64,000 bases of DNA from Amblyomma americanum (GCF_052857255.1 NW_027526668.1:1-64000), one strand, 5' to 3'; numbered from the stretch's first letter, positions 34,601 through 48,244 are shown. Notes: generated by a model from the letters alone, not told the origin. Numbers and translations: made by a program.

Positions 34601-37600
34601 AATGACGTATCCCGTTGTTTTGAGCCGGAATACAAGTTTTCGCACAGTTCTGAGAGAAAAAGTTTACACCGTTCTCTCATGTACTCTTCGAGGACTTGTA
34701 AAATCGATGCTCGTGAATCTTGCTAGTTTCGATCTAAAACGATGTATCCCGTTGTTTTGAGCCGGAATACAAGTTTTCGCACAGTTCTGAGAGAAAAAGT
34801 TTTATCTTTCTCTCGTACACTCTTCGAAGACTTGTAAAATCGATGCTCGTGAATCTTGCTAGTTTCGATCTAAAACGATGTATCCCGTTGTTTTGAGCCG
34901 GAATACAAGTTTTCGCACAGTTCTGAGAGAAAAAGTTTTATCTTTCTCTCGTATACTCTTCGAAGACTTGTAAAATTGATGCTCGTGAATCTTGCTAGTT
35001 TCGATCTAAAACGATGTATCCCGTTGTTTTGAGCCGGAATACAAGTTTTCGCACAGTTCTGAGAGAAAAAGTTTACACCGTTCTCTCGTGTACTCTTCGA
35101 GGACTTGTAAAATCGATGCTCGTGAATCTTGCTAGTTTCGATCTAAAACGATGTATCCCGTTGTTTCGAGCCGGAATAGAAGTTTTCGCACAGTTCTGAG
35201 AGAAAAAGTTTTATCTTTCTCTCGTATACTCTTCGAAGACTTGTAAAATCGATGCTCGTGAATCTTGCTAGTTTCGATCTAAAACGATGTATCCCGTTGT
35301 TTTGAGCCGGAATACAAGTTTTCGCACAGTTCTGAGAGAAAAAGTTTTATCTTTCTCTCGTATACTCTTTGAAGACTTGTAAAATCAATGCTCGTGAATC
35401 TTGCTAGTTTCAATCTAAAACAATGTATCCCGTTGTTTTGAGCCGGAATACAAGTTTTCGCACAGTTCTGAGAGAAAAAGGTTTATCTTTCTCTCGTATA
35501 CTCTTCGAAGACTTGTAAAATCGATGCTCGTGAATCTTGCATCTTGCTAGTTTCGATCTAAAACGATGTATCCCGTTGTTTTGAGCCGGAATACAAGTTT
35601 TCGCACAGTTCTGAGAGAAAAAGTTTTATCTTTCTCTCGTATACTCTTCGAAGACTTGTAAAATCGATGCTCGTGAATCTTGCAGGTTTCGATCTAAAAC
35701 GATGTATCCCGTTGTTTTGAGCCGGAATACAAGTTTTCGCACAGTTCTGAGAGAAAAAGTTTTATCTTTCTCTCGTATACTCTTCGAAGACTTGTAAAAT
35801 CGATGCTCGTGAATCTTGCTAGTTTCGATCTAAAACGATGTATCCCGTTGTTTTGAGCCGGAATACAAGTTTTCGCACAGTTCTGAGAGAAAAAGTTTGA
35901 TCTTTCTCTCGTATACTCTTCGAAGACTTGTAAAATCGATGCTCTTGAATCTTGCTAGTTTCGATCTAAAACGATGTATCCCGTTTTTTTGAGCCGGAAT
36001 ACAAGTTTTCGCACAGTTCTGAGAGAAAAAGTTTTATCTTTCTCTCGTATACTCTTCGAAGACTTGTAAAATCGATGCTCGTGAATCTTGCTAGTTTTGA
36101 TCTAAAACGATGTATCCCGTTGTTTTGAGCCGGAATACAAGTTTTCGCACAGTTCTGAGAGAAAAAGTTTTATCTTTCTCTCGTATACTCTTCGAAGACT
36201 TGTAAAATCGATGCTCGTGAATCTTGCAGGTTTCGATCTAAAACGATGTATCCCGTTGTTTTGAGCCGGAATACAAGTTTTCGCACAGTTCTGAGAGAAA
36301 AAGTTTTATCTTTCTCTCGTATACTCTTCGAAGACTTGTAAAATCGATGCTCGTGAATCTTGCTAGTTTCGATCTAAAACGATGTATCCCGTTGTTTTGA
36401 GCCGGAATACAAGTTTTCGCACAGTTCTGAGAGAAAAAGTTTTATCTTTCTCTCGTATACTCTTCGAAGACTTGTAAAATCGATGCTCGTGAATCTTGCT
36501 AGTTTCGATCTAAAACGATGTATCCCGTTGTTTTGAGCCGGAATACAAGTTTTCGCACAGTTCTGAGAGAAAAAGTTTTATCTTTCTCTCGTATACTCTT
36601 CGAAGACTTGTAAAATCGATGCTCGTGAATCTTGCTAGTTTCGATCTAAAACGATGTATCCCGTTGTTTTGAGCCGGAATACAAGTTTTCGCACAGTTCT
36701 GAGAGAAAAAGTTTACACCGTTCTCTCGTGTACTCTTCGAGGACTTGTAAAATCGATGCTCGTGAATCTTGCTAGTTTCGATCTAAAACGATGTATCCCG
36801 TTGTTTTGAGCCGGAATACAAGTTTTCGCACAGTTCTGAGAGGAAAAGTTTTATCTTTCTCTCGTATACTCTTCGAAGACTTGTAAAATCGATGCTCGTG
36901 AATCTTGCTAGTTTCGATCTAAAACGATGTATCCCGTTGTTTTGAGCCGGAATACAAGTTTTCGCACAGTTCTGAGAGAAAAAGTTTTATCTTTCTCTCG
37001 TATACTCTTCGAAGACTTGTAAAATCGATGCTCGTGAATCTTGCTAGTTTCGATCTAAAACGACGTATCCCGTTGTTTTGAGCCGGAATACAAGTTTTCG
37101 CACAGTTCTGAGAGAAAAAGTTTACACCGTTCTCTCATGTACTCTTCGAGGACTTGTAAAATCGATGCTCGTGAATCTTGCTAGTTTCGATCTAAAACGA
37201 TGTATCCCGTTGTTTTGAGCCGGAATACAAGTTTTCGCACAGTTCTGAGAGAAAAAGTTTTATCTTTCTCTCGTACACTCTTCGAAGACTTGTAAAATCG
37301 ATGCTCGTGAATCTTGCTAGTTTCGATCTAAAACGATGTATCCCGTTGTTTTGAGCCGGAATACAAGTTTTCGCACACTTCTGAGAGAAAAAGTTTTATC
37401 TTTCTCTCGTATACTCTTCGAAGACTTGTAAAATTGATGCTCGTGAATCTTGCTAGTTTCGATCTAAAACGATGTATCCCGTTGTTTTGAGCCGGAATAC
37501 AAGTTTTCGCACAGTTCTGAGAGAAAAAGTTTACACCGTTCTCTCGTGTACTCTTCGAGGACTTGTAAAATCGATGCTCGTGAATCTTGCTAGTTTCGAT

Positions 37601-38440
37601 CTAAAACGATGTATCCCGTTGTTTTGAGCCGGAATACAAGTTTTCGCACAGTTATGAGAGAAAAAGTTTTATCTTTCTCTCGTATACTCTTCGAAGACTT
37701 GTAAAATCGATGCTCGTGAATCTTGCTAGTTTCGATCTAAAACGATGTATCCCGTTGTTTTGAGCCGGAATACAAGTTTTCGCACAGTTCTGAGAGAAAA
37801 AGTTTTATCTTTCTCTCGTATACTCTTTGAAGACTTGTAAAATCGATGCTCGTGAATCTTGCTAGTTTCAATCTAAAACGATGTATCCCGTTGTTTTGAG
37901 CCGGAATACAAGTTTTCGCACAGTTCTGAGAGAAAAAGTTTTATCTTTCTCTCGTATACTCTTCGAAGACTTGTAAAATCGATGCTCGTGAATCTTGCAT
38001 CTTGCTAGTTTCGATCTAAAACGATGTATCCCGTTGTTTTGAGCCGGAATACAAGTTTTCGCACAGTTCTGAGAGAAAAAGTTTTATCTTTCTCTCGTAT
38101 ACTCTTCGAAGACTTGTAAAATCGATGCTCGCGAATCTTGCAGGTTTCGATCTAAAACGATGTATCCCGTTGTTTTGAGCCGGAATACAAGTTTTCGCAC
38201 AGTTCTGAGAGAAAAAGTTTTATCTTTCTCTCGTATACTCTTCGAAGACTTGTAAAATCGATGCTCGTGAATCTTGCTAGTTTCGATCTAAAACGATGTA
38301 TCCCGTTGTTTTGAGCCGGAATACAAGTTTTCGCACAGTTCTGAGAGAAAAAGTTTTATCTTTCTCTCGTATACTCTTCGAAGACTTGTAAAATCGATGC
38401 TCGTGAATCTTGCTAGTTTCGATCTAAAACGATGTATCCC
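28651..38440 (+). repeat. Long higher-order repeat domain (18- to 25-monomer offsets)
   Basis: A five-monomer cassette recurs through this stretch: GAGGAAAAG-A, A ending ACGACGTA or ATGACGTA, CATGTAC-B, GTACACTC-A, then A or B. The GAGGAAAAG marker is at 28651, 31105, 34382 and 36839, offsets of about 2454, 3277 and 2457 bp. The private substitution ATGGTCGTGAATATTGC is at about 29794, 30612 and 33889. A 7-base duplication (ATCTTGCATCTTGC) is at 32121, 35534 and 37992, and GACTAG is at 29371 and 33602. The 31.1-32.1 kb segment matches 34.4-35.5 kb with one extra A monomer in the second copy (about 35.16-35.29 kb, with AATAGAAG). No genes. Confidence 0.83.
32121..32137 (+). repeat. 7-bp microduplication inside a monomer
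   Basis: ATCTTGCATCTTGC replaces ATCTTGC, making a 143-bp monomer. The same event is seen at 35534 and 37992, so one slippage event was copied twice by larger duplications. It makes a good marker for the copies of this HOR. Confidence 0.85.
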
Positions 38441-41400
38441 GTTTTTTTGAGCCGGAATTCAAGTTTTCGCGCAGTTCTGAGAGAAAAAGTTTTATCTTTC
38501 TCTCGTATACTCTTCGAAGACTTGTAAAATCGATGCTCGTGAATCTTGCTAGTTTTGATCTAAAACGATGTATCCCGTTGTTTTGAGCCGGAATACAAGT
38601 TTTCGCACAGTTCTGAGAGAAAAAGTTTACACCGTTCTCTCGTGTACTCTTCGAGGACTTGTAAAATTGATGCTCGTGAATCGCTAGTTTCGATCTAAAA
38701 CGATGTATCCCGTTGTTTTGAGCCGGAATACAAGTTTTCGCACAGTTCTGAGAGAAAAAGTTTACACCGTTCTCTCGTGTACTCTTCGAGGTCTTGTAAA
38801 ATCGATGCTCGTGAATCTTGCTAGTTTCGATCTAAAACGATGTCTCCCGTTGTTTTGAGCCGGAATACAAGTTTTCGCACAGTTCTGAGAGAAAAAGTTT
38901 TATCTTTCTCTCGTATACTCTTCGAAGACTTGTAAAATCGATGCTCGTGAATCTTGCTAGTTTCGATCTAAAACGATGTATCCCGTTGTTTTGAGCCAGA
39001 ATACAAGTTTTCGCACAGTTCTGAGAGAAAAAGTTTACACCGTTCTCTCGTGTACTCTTCGAGGACTTGTAAAATCGATGCTCGTGAATCTTGCTAGTTT
39101 CGATCTAAAACGATGTATCCCGTTGTTTTGAGCCGGAATACAAGTTTTCGCACAGTTCTGAGAGAAAAAGTTTTATCTTTCTCTCGTATACTCTTCGAAG
39201 ACTTGTAAAATCGATGCTCGTGAATCTTGCTAGTTTCGATCTAAAACGATGTATCCCGTTGTTTTGAGCCGGAATACAAGTTTTCGCACAGTTCTGAGAG
39301 AAAAAGTTTTATCTTTCTCTCGTATACTCTTCGAAGACTTGTAAAATCGATGCTCGTGAATCTTGCAGGTTTCGATCTAAAACGATGTATCCCGTTGTTT
39401 TGAGCCGGAATACAAGTTTTCGCACAGTTCTGAGAGAAAAAGTTTTATCTTTCTCTCGTATACTCTTCGAAGACTTGTAAAATCGATGCTCGTGAATCTT
39501 GCTAGTTTCGATCTAAAACGATGTATCCCGTTGTTTTGAGCCGGAATACAAGTTTTCGCACAGTTCTGAGAGAAAAAGTTTTATCTTTCTCTCGTATACT
39601 CTTCGAAGACTTGTAAAATCGATGCTCGTGAATCTTGCTAGTTTCGATCTAAAACGATGTATCCCGTTTTTTTGAGCCGGAATACAAGTTTTCGCACAGT
39701 TCTGAGAGAAAAAGTTTTATCTTTCTCTCGTATACTCTTCGAAGACTTGTAAAATCGATGCTCGTGAATCTTGCTAGTTTTGATCTAAAACGATGTATCC
39801 CGTTGTTTTGAGCCGGAATACAAGTTTTCGCACAGTTCTGAGAGAAAAAGTTTACACCGTTCTCTCGTGTACTCTTCGAGGACTTGTAAAATTGATGCTC
39901 GTGAATCTTGCTAGTTTCGATCTAAAACGATGTATCCCGTTGTTTTGAGCCGGAATACAAGTTTTCGCACAGTTCTGAGAGAAAAAGTTTTATCTTTCTC
40001 TCGTATACTCTTCGAAGACTTGTAAAATCGATGCTCGTGAATCTTGCTAGTTTCGATCTAAAACGAAGTATCCCGTTGTTTTGAGCCGGAATACAAGTTT
40101 TCGCACAGTTCTGAGAGAAAAAGTTTACACCGTTCTCTCGTGTACTCTTCGAGGTCTTGTAAAATCGATGCTCGTGAATCTTGCTAGTTTCGATCTAAAA
40201 CGATGTCTCCCGTTGTTTTGAGCCGGAATACAAGTTTTCGCACAGTTCTGAGAGAAAAAGTTTTATCTTTCTCTCGTATACTCTTCGAAGACTTGTAAAA
40301 TCGATGCTCGTGAATCTTGCTAGTTTCGATCTAAAACGATGTATCCCGTTGTTTTGAGCCAGAATACAAGTTTTCGCACAGTTCTGAGAGAAAAAGTTTT
40401 ATCTTTCTCTCGTATACTCTTCGAAGACTTGTAAAATCGATGCTCGTGAATCTTGCTAGTTTCGATCTAAAACGATGTATCCCGTTGTTTTGAGCCGGAA
40501 TACAAGTTTTCGCACAGTTCTGAGAGAAAAAGTTTTATCTTTCTCTCGTATACTCTCCGAAGACTTCTAAAATCGATGCTCGTGAATCTTGCTAGTTTCG
40601 ATCTAAAACGATGTATCCCGTTGTTTTGAGCCGGAATACAAGTTTTCGCGCAGTTCTGAGAGAAAAAGTTTGCACCTTTCGTCTACTTTTCGACGACTTG
40701 TAAAATCGATGCTCGTGAATCTTGCTAGTTTCGACCTAAAACGATGTATCCCGTTGTTTTGAGCCGGAATACAAGTTTTCGCACAGTTCTGAGAGAAAAA
40801 GTTTTATCTTTCTCTCGTATACTGTTCGAAGACTTGTAAAATCGATGCTCGTGAATCTTGCTAGTTTCGATCTAAAACGATGTATCCCGTTGTATTGAGC
40901 CGGAATACAACTTTTCGCGCAGTTCTGAGAGAAAAGTTTACACCTTTCTCTCGTCTACTCTTCGACGACTTGTAAAATCGATGCTCGTGAATCTTGCTAG
41001 TTTTGACCTAAAACGATGTATCCCGTTGTTTTGAGCCGGACTACAAGTTTTCGCACAGTTCTGAGAGAAAAAGTTTTATCTTTCTCTCGTATACTCTTCG
41101 AAGACTTGTAAAATCGATGCTCGTGAATCTTGGCAGTTTCGATCTAAAACGATGTATCCCGTTTTTTTGAGCCGGAATTCAAGTTTTCGCACAGTTCTGA
41201 GAGAAAAAGTTTTATCTTTCTCTCGTATACTCTTCGAAGACTTGTAAAATCGATGCTCGTGAATCTTGCTAGTTTTGATCTAAAACGATGTATCCCGTTG
41301 TTTTGAGCCGGAATACAAGTTTTCGCACAGTTCTGAGAGAAAAAGTTTACACCGTTCTCTCGTGTACTCTTCGAGGACTTGTAAAATCGATGCTCGTGAA

Positions 41401-44209
41401 TCTTGCTAGTTTCGATCTAAAACGATGTATCCCGTTGTTTTGAGCCGGAATACAAGTTTTCGCACAGTTCTGAGAGAAAAAGTTTTATCTTTCTCTCGTA
41501 TACTCTTCGAAGACTTGTAAAATCGATGCTCGTGAATCTTGCTAGTTTCGATCTAAAACGATGTATCCCGTTGTTTTGAGCCGGAATACAAGTTTTCGCA
41601 CAGTTCTGAGAGAAAAAGTTTTATCTTTCTCTCGTATACTCTTCGAAGACTTGTAAAATCGATGCTCGTGAATCTTGCTAGTTTCGATCTAAAACGATGT
41701 ATCCCGTTTTTTTGAGCCGGAATACAAGTTTTCGCACAGTTCTGAGAGAAAAAGTTTTATCTTTCTCTCGTATACTCTTCGAAGACTTGTAAAATCGATG
41801 CTCGTGAATCTTGCTAGTTTTGATCTAAAACGATGTATCCCGTTGTTTTGAGCCGGAATACAAGTTTTCGCGCAGTTCTGAGAGAAAAAGTTTGCACCTT
41901 TCGTCTACTTTTCGACGACTTGTAAAATCGATGCTCGTGAATCTTGCTAGTTTCGACCTAAAACGATGTATCCCGTTGTTTTGAGCCGGAATACAAGTTT
42001 TCGCACAGTTCTGAGAGAAAAAGTTTTATCTTTCTCTCGTATACTCTTCGAAGACTTGTAAAATCAATGCTCGTGAATCTTGCTAGTTTCGATCTAAAAC
42101 GATGTATCCCGTTGTATTGAGCCGGAATACAACTTTTCGCGCAGTTCTGAGAGAAAAGTTTACACCTTTCTCTCGTCTACTCTTCGACGACTTGTAAAAT
42201 CGATGCTCGTGAATCTTGCTAGTTTTGACCTAAAACGATGTATCCCGTTGTTTTGAGCCGGACTACAAGTTTTCGCACAGTTCTGAGAGAAAAATTTTGC
42301 ACCATTCTCTCGTCTACTCTTCGACGACTTGTAAAATCGATGCTCGTGAATCTTGCTAGTTTCGAACTAAAATGATGTATCCCGTTGTTTTGAGCCGGAA
42401 TACAAGTTTTCGCACAGTTCTGAGAGAAAAAGTTTTATCTTTCTCTCGTATACTCTTCGAAGACTTGTAAAATCGATGCTCGTGAATCTTGCTAGTTTCG
42501 ATCTAAAACGATGTATCCCGTTGTATTGAGCCGGAATACAACTTTTCGCGCAGTTCTGAGAGAAAAAGTTTACACCTTTCTCTCGTCTACTCTTCGACGA
42601 CTTGTAAAATCGATGCTCGTGAATCTTGCTAGTTTTGACCTAAAACGATGTATCCCGTTGTTTTGAGCCGGAATACAAGCTTTCGCACAGTTCTGAGAGA
42701 AAAAGTTTGCACCATTCTCTCGTCTACTCTTCGACGACTTGTAAAATCGATGCTCGTGAATCTTGCTAGTTTCGAACTAAAATGATGTATCCCGTTGTTT
42801 TGAGCCGGAATACATGTTTTCGCACAGTTCTGAGAGAAAAAGTTTTATCTTTCTCTCGTATACTCTTCGAAGACTTGTAAAATCGATGCTCGTGAATCTT
42901 GCTAGTTTCGATCTAAAACGATGTATCCCGTTGTTTTGAGCCGGAATACAAGTTTTCGCACAGTTCTGAGAGAAAAAGTTTTATCTTTCTCTCGTATACT
43001 CTTCGAAGACTTGTAAAATCGATGCTCGTGAATCTTGCTAGTTTCGATCTAAAACGATGTATCCCGTTGTTTTGAGCCGGAATACAAGTTTTCGCACAGT
43101 TCTGAGAGAAAAAGTTTACACCGTTCTCTCGTGTACTCTTCGAGGACTTGTAAAATTGATGCTCGTGAATCTTGCTAGTTTCGATCTAAAACGATGTATC
43201 CCGTTGTTTTGAGCCGGAATACAAGTTTTCGCACAGTTCTGAGAGAAAAAGTTTTATCTTTCTCTCGTATACTCTTCGAAGACTTGTAAAATCGATGCTC
43301 GTGAATCTTGCTAGTTTCGATCTAAAACGATGTATCCCGTTGTTTTGAGCCGGAATACAAGTTTTCGCACAGTTCTGAGAGAAAAAGTTTTATCTTTCTC
43401 TCGTATACTCTTTGAAGACTTGTAAAATCGATGCTCGTGAATCTTGCTAGTTTCGATCTAAAACGATGTCTCCCGTTGTTTGAGCCGGAATACAAGTTTT
43501 CGCACAGTTCTGAGAGAAAAAGTTTTACCTTTCTCTCGTATACTCTTCGAAGACTTGTAAAATCGATGCTCGTGAATCTTGCTAGTTTCGATCTAAAACG
43601 ATGTATCCCGTTGTTTTGAGCCGGAATACAAGTTTTCGCACAGTTCTGAGAGAAAAAGTTTTATCTTTCTCTCGTATACTCTCCGAAGACTTCTAAAATC
43701 GATGCTCGTGAATCTTGCTAGTTTCGATCTAAAACGATGTATCCCGTTGTTTTGAGCCGGAATACAAGTTTTCGCGCAGTTCTGAGAGAAAAAGTTTGCA
43801 CCTTTCGTCTACTTTTCGACGACTTGTAAAATCGATGCTCGTGAATCTTGCTAGTTTCGACCTAAAACGATGTATCCCGTTGTTTTGAGCCGGAATACAA
43901 GTTTTCGCACAGTTCTGAGAGAAAAAGTTTTATCTTTCTCTCGTATACTCTTCGAAGACTTGTAAAATCGATGCTCGTGAATCTTGCTAGTTTCGATCTA
44001 AAACGATGTATCCCGTTGTATTGAGCCGGAATACAACTTTTCGCGCAGTTCTGAGAGAAAAAGTTTACACCTTTCTCTCGTCTACTCTTCGACGACTTGT
44101 AAAATCGATGCTCGTGAATCTTGCTAGTTTTGACCTAAAACGATGTATCCCGTTGTTTTGAGCCGGAATACAAGTTTTCGCACAGTTCTGAGAGAAAAAG
44201 TTTGCACCA
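38441..44209 (+). repeat. Satellite array, domain rich in C', D, F and G
   Basis: About 42 monomers. New classes become common here. G (CTCTCCGAAGACTTCTAAAA) occurs near 40553 and 43678. It is followed each time by F (TTTGCACCTTTCGTCTACTTTTCGACGAC), then A, then C' (GTTGTATTGAGCC with ACAACTTTTCGCG and TTTTGACC), then D (TTTGCACCATTC, GAACTAAAATGATG). The TTTTTTTGAGCC variant A monomers recur near 38450, 39667, 41160 and 41706. The AACGATGTCTCCC variant recurs near 38842, 40204 and 43466. No cassette of the left domain (GAGGAAAAG, CATGTAC, GTACACTC) is seen from here on. Confidence 0.85.
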
Positions 44210-47200
44210 TTCTCTCGTCTACTCTTCGACGACTTGTAAAATCGATGCTCGTGAATCTTGCTAGTTTCGAACTAAAATGATGTATCCCGTTGTTTTGAGC
44301 CGGAATACATGTTTTCGCACAGTTCTGAGAGAAAAAGTTTTATCTTTCTCTCGTATACTCTTCGAAGACTTGTAAAATCGATGCTCGTGAATCTTGCTAG
44401 TTTCGATCTAAAACGATGTATCCCGTTGTTTTGAGCCGGAATACAAGTTTTCGCACAGTTCTGAGAGAAAAAGTTTTATCTTTCTCTCGTATACTCTTCG
44501 AAGACTTGTAAAATCGATGCTCGTGAATCTTGCTAGTTTCGATCTAAAACGATGTATCCCGTTGTTTTGAGCCGGAATACAAGTTTTCGCACAATTCTGA
44601 GAGAAAAAGTTTACACCGTTCTCTCGTGTACTCTTCGAGGACTTGTAAAATCGATGCTCCTGAATCTTGCTAGTTTCGATCTAAAACGATGTATCCCGTT
44701 GTTTTGAGCCGGAATACGAGTTTTCGCGCAGTTCTGAGAGAAAAAGTTTACACCTTTCTTTCGTATACTCTTCGAAGACTTGTAATATCGATGCTCGTGA
44801 ATCTTGCTAGTTTCTATCTAAAACGATGTATCCCGTTTTTTTGAGCCGGAATACAAGTTTTCGCACAGTTCTGAGAGAAAAAGTTTTATCTTTCACTCGT
44901 ATACTCTTCGAAGACTTGTAAAATCGATGCTCGTGAATCTTGCTAGTTTCGATCTAAAACGATGTATCCCGTTGTTTTGAGCCGGAATACAAGTTTTCGC
45001 ACAGTTCTGAGAGAAAAAGTTTACACCGTTCTCTCGTGTACTCTTCGAGGCCTTGTAAAATCGATGCTCGTGAATCTTGCTAGTTTCGATCTAAAACGAT
45101 GTATCCCGTTGTTTTGAGCCGGAATACAAGTTTTCGCACAGTTCTGAGAGAAAAAGTTTTATCTTTCTCTCGTATACTCTTCGAAGACTTGTAAAATGGA
45201 TGCTCGTGAATCTTGCTAGTTTCGATCTAAAACGATGTATCCCGTTGTTTTGAGCCGGAATACAAGTTTTCGCACAGTTCTGAGAGAAAAAGTTTTATCT
45301 TTCTCTCGTATACTCTTCGAAGACTTGTAAAATCGATGCTCGTGAATCTTGCTAGTTTCGATCTAAAACGATGTATCCCGTTGTTTTGAGCCGGAATACA
45401 AGTTTTCGCACAGTTCTGAGAGAAAAAGTTTACACCGTTCTCTCGTGTACTCTTCGAGGACTTGTAAAATCGATGCTCGTGAATCTTGCTAGTTTCGATC
45501 TAAAACGATGTATCCCTTTGTTTTGAGCCGGAATACAAGTTTTCGCACAGTTCTGAGAGAAAAAGTTTACACTGTTCTCTCGTGTACTCTTCGAGGACTT
45601 GTAAAATCGATGCTCGTGAATCTTGCTAGTTTCGATCTAAAACGATGTATCCCGTTGTTTTGAGCCGGAATACAAGTTTTCGCACAGTTCTGAGAGAAAA
45701 AGTTTTATCTTTCTCTCGTATACTCCTCGAAGACTTGTAAAATCGATGCTCGTGAATCTTGCTAGTTTCGATCTAAAACGATGTATCCCGTTGTTTTGAG
45801 CCGGAATACAAGTTTTCGCACAGTTCTGAGAGAAAAAGTTTACACCGCTCTCTCGTGTACTCTTCGAGGACTTGTAAAATCGATGCTCGTGAATCTTGCT
45901 AGTTTGGATCTAAACCGATGTATCCCGTTGTTTTGAGCCGGAATACAAGTTTTCGCACAGTTCTGAGAGAAAAAGTTTTATCTTTCTCTCGTATACTCTT
46001 CGAAGACTTGTAAAATCGATGCTCGTGAATCTTGCTAGTTTCGATCTAAAACGATGTATCCCGTTGTTTTGAGCCGGAATACAAGTTTTCGCACAGTTCT
46101 GAGAGAAAAAGTTTTATCTTTCTCTCGTATACTCTTCGAACACTTGTAAAATCGATGCTCGTGAATCTTGCTAGTTTCGATCTAAAACGATGTATCCCGT
46201 TGTTTTGAGCCGGAATACAAGTTTTCGCACAGTTCTGAGAGAAAAAGTTTTATCTTTCTCTCGTATACTCTTCGAAGACTTGTAAAATCGATGGTCGTAA
46301 ATCTTGCTAGTTTCGATCTAAAACGATGTATCCCGTTGTTTTGAGCCGGAATACAAGTTTTCGCACAGTTCTGAGAGAAAAAGTTTTATCTTTCTCTCGT
46401 ATACTCTTCGAAGACTTGTAAAATCGATGCTCGTGAATCTTGCTAGTTTCGATCTAAAACGATGTATCCCGTTGTTTTGAGCCGGAATACAAGTTTTCGC
46501 ACAGTTCTGAGAGAAAAAGTTTACACCGTTCTCTCGTGTACTCTTCGAGGACTTGTAAAATCGATGCTCGTGAATCTTGCTAGTTTCGATCTAAAACGAT
46601 GTATCCCGCTGTTTTGAGCCGGAATACAAGTTTTCGCACAGTTCTGAGAGAAAAAGTTTTATCTTTCTCTCGTATACTCTTCGAAGACTTTTAAAATCGA
46701 TGCTCGTGAATCTTGCTAGTTTCGATCTAAAACGATGTATCCCGTTGTTTTGAGCCGGAATACAAGTTTTCGCACAGTTCTGAGAGAAAAAGTTTTATCT
46801 TTCTCTCGTATACTCTTCGAAGACTTGTAAAATCGATGCTCGTGAATCTTGCTAGTTTCGATCTAAAACGATGTATCCCGTTGTTTTGAGCCGGAATACA
46901 AGTTTTCGCACAGTTCTGAGAGAAAAAGTTTACACCGTTCTCTCGTGTACTCTTCGAGGACTTGTAAAATCGATGCTCGTGAATCTTGCTAGTTTCGATC
47001 TAAAACGATGTATCCCGTTGTTTTGAGCCGGAATACAAGTTTTCGCACAGTTCTGAGAGAAAAAGTTTTATCTTTCTCTCGTATACTATTCGAAGACTTG
47101 TAAAATCGATGCTCGTGAATCTTGCTAGTTTCGATCTAAAACGATGTATCCCGTTGTTTTGAGCCGGAATACAAGTTTTCGCACAGTTCTGAGAGAAAAA

Positions 47201-48165
47201 GTTTTATCTTTCTCTCGTATACTCTTCGAAGACTTGTAAAATCGATGCTCGTGAATCTTGCTAGTTTTGATCTAAAACGATGTATCCCGTTGTTTTGAGC
47301 CGGAATACAAGTTTTCGCACAGTTCTGAGAGAAAAAGTTTACACCGTTCTCTCGTGTACTCTTCGAGGACTTGTAAAATCGATGCTCGTGAATCTTGCTA
47401 GTTTCGATCTAAAACGATGTATCCCGTTGTTTTGAGCCGGAATACAAGTTTTCGCACAGTTCTGAGAGAAAAAGTTTTATCTTTCTCTCGTATACTCTTC
47501 GAAGACTTGTAAAATCGATGCTCGTGAATCTTGCTAGTTTCGATCTAAAACGATGTATCCCGTTGTTTTGAGCCGGAATACAAGTTTTCGCACAGTTCTG
47601 AGAGAAAAAGTTTACACCGTTCTCTCGTGTACTCTTCGAGGTCTTGTAAAATCGATGCTCGTGAATCTTGCTAGTTTCGATCTAAAACGATGTATCCCGT
47701 TGTTTTGAGCCGGAATACAAGTTTTCGCACAGTTCTGAGAGAAAAAGTTTTATCTTTCTCTCGTATACTCTTCGAAGACTTGTAAAATCGATGCTCGTGA
47801 ATCTTGCTAGTTTCGATCTAAAACGATGTATCCCGTTGTTTTGAACCGGAATACAGGTTTTCGCACAGTTCTGAGAGAAAAAGTTTTCACCGTTCTCTCG
47901 TGTACTCTTCGAGGACTTGTAAAATCGATGCTCGTGAATCTTGCTAGTTTCGATCTAAAACGATGTATCCCGTTGTTTTGAGCCGGAATACAAGTTTTCG
48001 CACAGTTCTGAGAGAAAAAGTTTTATCTTTCTCTCGTATACTCTTCGAAGACTTGTAAAATCGATGCTCGTGAATCTTGCTAGTTTCGATCTAAAACGAT
48101 GTATCCCGTTGTATTGAGCCGGAATACAACTTTTCGCGCAGTTCTGAGAGAAAAAGTTTACACCT
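44210..48165 (+). repeat. Large tandem segmental duplication, copy 1 (3956 bp, about 29 monomers)
   Basis: Private variants repeat 3956 bp downstream. ACATGTTTTCGCAC is at 44307 and 48263, and TGTAATATCG at 44781 and 48737. CAATTCTGAG, GCTCCTGAATC, TTTCTATC, GAGGCCTTG, AAAATGGATGC, CCCTTTG with CACTG, ACTCCTCG and an H monomer follow in the same order in both. The start is placed in the D monomer near 44.2 kb and the end in the shared part of the C'/D chimera, so both limits are uncertain by about 60 bases. The right end carries TTGAACCGGAATACAGG at 47841. Confidence 0.85.
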
Positions 48166-48244
48166 TTCTCTCGTCTACTCTTCGACGACTTGTAAAATCG
48201 ATGCTCGTGAATCTTGCTAGTTTCGAACTAAAATGATGTATCCC
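48108..48244 (+). repeat. C'/D chimeric monomer at the duplication joint
   Basis: The left part is C' (GTTGTATTG just upstream, ACAACTTTTCGCG, ACACCTTTC) and the right part is D (TTCGAACTAAAATGATG). Elsewhere C' and D are separate neighbours. The switch falls in the 58 bases shared by both classes (48166-48223). This is the expected product of unequal crossing-over between a C' and a D monomer, and it is the joint between the two large copies. Confidence 0.82.
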
